From an uncultured beta proteobacterium (lineage in GTDB: Bacteria; Pseudomonadota; Gammaproteobacteria; Burkholderiales; Burkholderiaceae_C), in NCBI GenBank assembly GCA_903914985.1, contig CAIWRE010000507.1, positions 1 to 7,595 on the forward strand: 7,595 bases of DNA, written 5' to 3'. The notes beneath the pieces are model-generated. The model had not been told where the DNA came from and did not search any database. It worked only from the letters and a program-made list of their open reading frames with translations. Positions 6,496 through 7,595 of this stretch are shown here, in pieces. Every line of letters begins with the position of its first letter. Position 1 is the first letter of the stretch. Made by a program: the position numbers and the translations under genes.

Positions 6496-6521
6496 AAACG
6501 GCCCATCATTGTGGGCCGTTT
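6496..6521 (-). terminator. Intrinsic terminator of the S10 ribosomal protein operon
   Basis: A perfect ten-base inverted repeat, AAACGGCCCA / TGGGCCGTTT, surrounds a six-base loop. Read on the minus strand, the G+C-rich stem runs straight into GTTTTTCATTT, a good U-tract, 34 bases after the rpsQ stop. It should end S10 operon transcription before the peroxiredoxin gene. On the plus strand the trailing T-run is only three bases, so termination in that direction would be weak. Confidence 0.9.
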
Positions 6522-6554
6522 CCGAAAGCTTTGCAGCGCGAGCGCTGCTTGGGC

Positions 6555-6824
6555 TTAAACCGCAGCAGCCTTTTCCACCAAGCGGGTCGCAACCCAGTTC
6601 TTGGTTTTGGAAATAGGACGGCTCTCGGTGATTTCGATCACGTCGCCCATTTTGTAGGCTCCGTTTTCGTCGTGGGCGTGGTACTTGCTGGATTTACCAA
6701 CAATCTTGCCGTACAGCTCATGCTTGACGCGGCGCTCGATCAAAACCGTGACGGTCTTGGAACGTTTGTCGCTGACCACCTTGCCAATCAAGGTGCGCTT
6801 GAGGGATTTTTTAGCTTCCGTCAT
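6555..6824 (-). CDS. rpsQ: 30S ribosomal protein S17
   Basis: Primary 16S rRNA-binding protein of the small subunit. Its 89 residues match bacterial S17. The family body is clear: LIGKVVSDKRSKTVTVLIER at the N-terminal OB-fold strands, then HELYGKIVGKSSKYHAHDE, then GDVIEITESRPISKTKNW near the C-terminus. The ATG at 6824 follows a TAAGGAG site in which the TAA is the stop of rpmC, so the two genes are tightly coupled. It is the last gene of the S10 cluster here; a strong terminator follows, rather than rplN as in many bacteria. Confidence 0.98.
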   Translation of the reverse strand: MTEAKKSLKRTLIGKVVSDKRSKTVTVLIERRVKHELYGKIVGKSSKYHAHDENGAYKMGDVIEITESRPISKTKNWVATRLVEKAAAV

Positions 6825-6830
6825 TTATCG

Positions 6831-6837
6831 CTCCTTA
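6831..6837 (-). promoter_or_regulatory. Ribosome binding site of rpsQ, fused to the rpmC stop codon
   Basis: TAAGGAG on the minus strand: its first three bases are the TAA stop of rpmC, and the AAGGAG core lies six bases before the rpsQ ATG. This supports both the rpmC end and the rpsQ start. Confidence 0.85.
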
Positions 6838-7041
6838 TTTGGCGGATGTTTCAGCGCTTTGCTTCTCGACAAGAATAGTCTTGGCGCGGGCAATGTCGCG
6901 GCGCGCAATGCGCAGCGTAGCGGTGTTGGAAATTTGCTGCGTGGCTTTTTGCATACGCAGACCAAAGTGAGCGCGTTGGAGCTCCTTGATCTCGGTTTGC
7001 AGGCCGGCAACGTCTTTTTTGCGCAGTTCAGTAGTTTTCAT
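6835..7041 (-). CDS. rpmC: 50S ribosomal protein L29
   Basis: Small 23S rRNA-binding protein near the polypeptide exit tunnel. Its 68 residues fit the usual 60-70. The sequence opens with MKTTELRKKDVAGLQTEI, the typical alpha-helical start. It continues with the L29 core HFGLRMQKATQQISNTATLR and IARRDIARAKTIL, matching the family signature in the C-terminal helix. The ATG at 7041 is preceded seven bases away by AGGAGAGGA, a strong ribosome site. It lies 18 bases after rplP and its stop is part of the rpsQ ribosome site, the standard order for the S10 operon. Confidence 0.97.
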   Translation of the reverse strand: MKTTELRKKDVAGLQTEIKELQRAHFGLRMQKATQQISNTATLRIARRDIARAKTILVEKQSAETSAK

Positions 7042-7048
7042 TTTTCAG

Positions 7049-7057
7049 TCCTCTCCT
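7049..7057 (-). promoter_or_regulatory. Ribosome binding site of rpmC
   Basis: On the minus strand AGGAGAGGA, a double Shine-Dalgarno-like purine tract, lies seven bases before the rpmC ATG and just after the rplP stop codon. Confidence 0.8.
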
Positions 7058-7059
7058 GA

Positions 7060-7476
7060 TTACTGGCCAATCATGCGGGACACGAAAGTGGTACGCAAAG
7101 GCAGTTTGGCCGCAGCCAAACGAAACGCTTCACGAGCCAACTCTTCGGGCACACCGACGATTTCAAACACGATTTTTCCGGGCTGGATTTCGGCCACGTA
7201 GTACTCGGGGTTACCTTTACCGTTACCCATACGCACTTCAGCAGGCTTTTGGGAAATCGGCTTGTCAGGGAACACGCGAATCCAGATACGACCGCCACGT
7301 TTGACGTGACGGGAAATCGCACGGCGTGCGGCTTCGATCTGGCGTGCCGTCAGACGGCCGCGATCAGTACATTTCAGACCGAAGTCACCGAATGCGACCG
7401 AGCTGCCTCGGGTCGCGATGCCGGTGTTACGGCCCTTCTGCTCTTTGCGGTATTTGCGACGAGCGGGTTGCAACAT
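7060..7476 (-). CDS. rplP: 50S ribosomal protein L16
   Basis: Large-subunit protein near the A site and peptidyl-transferase centre. Its 138 residues are close to E. coli L16 (136). It begins MLQPARRKYRKEQKGRNTG, the conserved N-terminus. The signature GRLTARQIEAARRAISRHVKR follows at about residues 40-60, then IWIRVFPDKPI and the C-terminal EELAREAFRLAAAKLP. Arg82 in AEVRMGNGKG aligns with E. coli Arg81, which is hydroxylated by YcfD; whether that happens here is unknown. The ATG at 7476 has AAGGAGA six bases upstream, located inside the final codons of rpsC. Confidence 0.98.
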   Translation of the reverse strand: MLQPARRKYRKEQKGRNTGIATRGSSVAFGDFGLKCTDRGRLTARQIEAARRAISRHVKRGGRIWIRVFPDKPISQKPAEVRMGNGKGNPEYYVAEIQPGKIVFEIVGVPEELAREAFRLAAAKLPLRTTFVSRMIGQ

Positions 7477-7478
7477 GG

Positions 7479-7595
7479 TTATTCTCCTTTGCCGTCAGCT
7501 GTTGCAGCTGGCGCGGCGACTGTGCGAACGCGCTTAACGGCGGGTTTAGGGGCTTCGAAGCCTCCGGCCTCGACAGGCTTGTCGCTGCCATCTGC
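7479..7595 (-). CDS. rpsC: 30S ribosomal protein S3, C-terminal end only (5' part outside window)
   Basis: This open frame is too short for a simple ORF search. Reading the minus strand from the window edge gives 38 codons and TAA at 7481-7479, two bases before the rplP ATG. The peptide contains KPAVKRVRTVAAPAATADG and ends in GKGE. Its Ala/Pro/Lys-rich tail with a KRVR motif resembles, from memory, the extended S3 tails of Burkholderiales. Position supports it as well: rpsC directly precedes rplP in the S10 operon. The conserved KH domain lies outside the window, so the call rests on context plus the tail. Its last codons contain the rplP ribosome site. Confidence 0.88.
   Translation of the reverse strand, partial: ADGSDKPVEAGGFEAPKPAVKRVRTVAAPAATADGKGE
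7483..7489 (-). promoter_or_regulatory. Ribosome binding site of rplP, inside the end of rpsC
   Basis: AAGGAGA on the minus strand overlaps the last Lys-Gly-Glu codons of rpsC and lies six bases before the rplP ATG. It fixes the L16 start and suggests coupled translation. Confidence 0.85.

Noticed and set aside
1..7595. CRISPR array, IS element, tRNA, riboswitch or a wholly new multi-gene system
   Set aside because: No regularly spaced repeats, transposase motifs, terminal inverted repeats or tRNA-like cloverleafs were seen; all long frames belong to known families except the small lipoprotein.

Overview
The window reads as ordinary chromosomal DNA of a betaproteobacterium, most likely order Burkholderiales and probably Comamonadaceae (Rhodoferax/Polaromonas-like). 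This lineage call is an inference from the G+C-rich coding style, the EIIA(Man)-HPr-EI gene trio, the Ala/Lys-rich S3 tail and the Prx5-type peroxiredoxin; no database search was possible. Nearly every base is coding, and no intergenic gap exceeds about 135 bp. I saw no tRNA, rRNA, CRISPR array, insertion sequence or phage gene.

Layout from left to right. (1) 1-981, plus strand: an aldo/keto reductase of the YghZ type, cut at its 5' end by the window edge. (2) 985-5292, minus strand: a tightly packed probable operon. In transcription order it holds a small lipoprotein (5292-4750), an MFS transporter (4753-3509), a mannose-type PTS EIIA (3476-3030), HPr (3061-2792) and Enzyme I (2772-985). Junctions are a 4-nt overlap, a 32-nt gap, a 32-nt overlap and a 19-nt gap. 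(3) 5428-5919, plus strand: a GNAT acetyltransferase, divergent from the operon. (4) 5951-6457, minus strand: a Prx5-type peroxiredoxin convergent with the GNAT gene, with a hairpin between them. (5) 6555-7595, minus strand: the distal end of the S10 ribosomal protein operon, rpsC(partial)-rplP-rpmC-rpsQ, closed by a strong intrinsic terminator at 6496-6521.

How the genes work together. Enzyme I, HPr and EIIA form a phosphorelay from PEP, and all three phospho-accepting histidines are present. No EIIB or EIIC sugar permease lies beside them, so this looks like the incomplete, regulatory PTS known in betaproteobacteria; HPr keeps the Ser46 site expected for HPr kinase. Co-transcription with an MFS carrier and a lipoprotein is the least explained part of the window. 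The peroxiredoxin sits where many bacteria have rplN and the spc operon, behind the S10 terminator.

I found no clear evidence of a wholly new system. The best candidates for follow-up are the uncharacterised lipoprotein/MFS pair attached to the regulatory PTS, and the peroxiredoxin at the S10-spc boundary.
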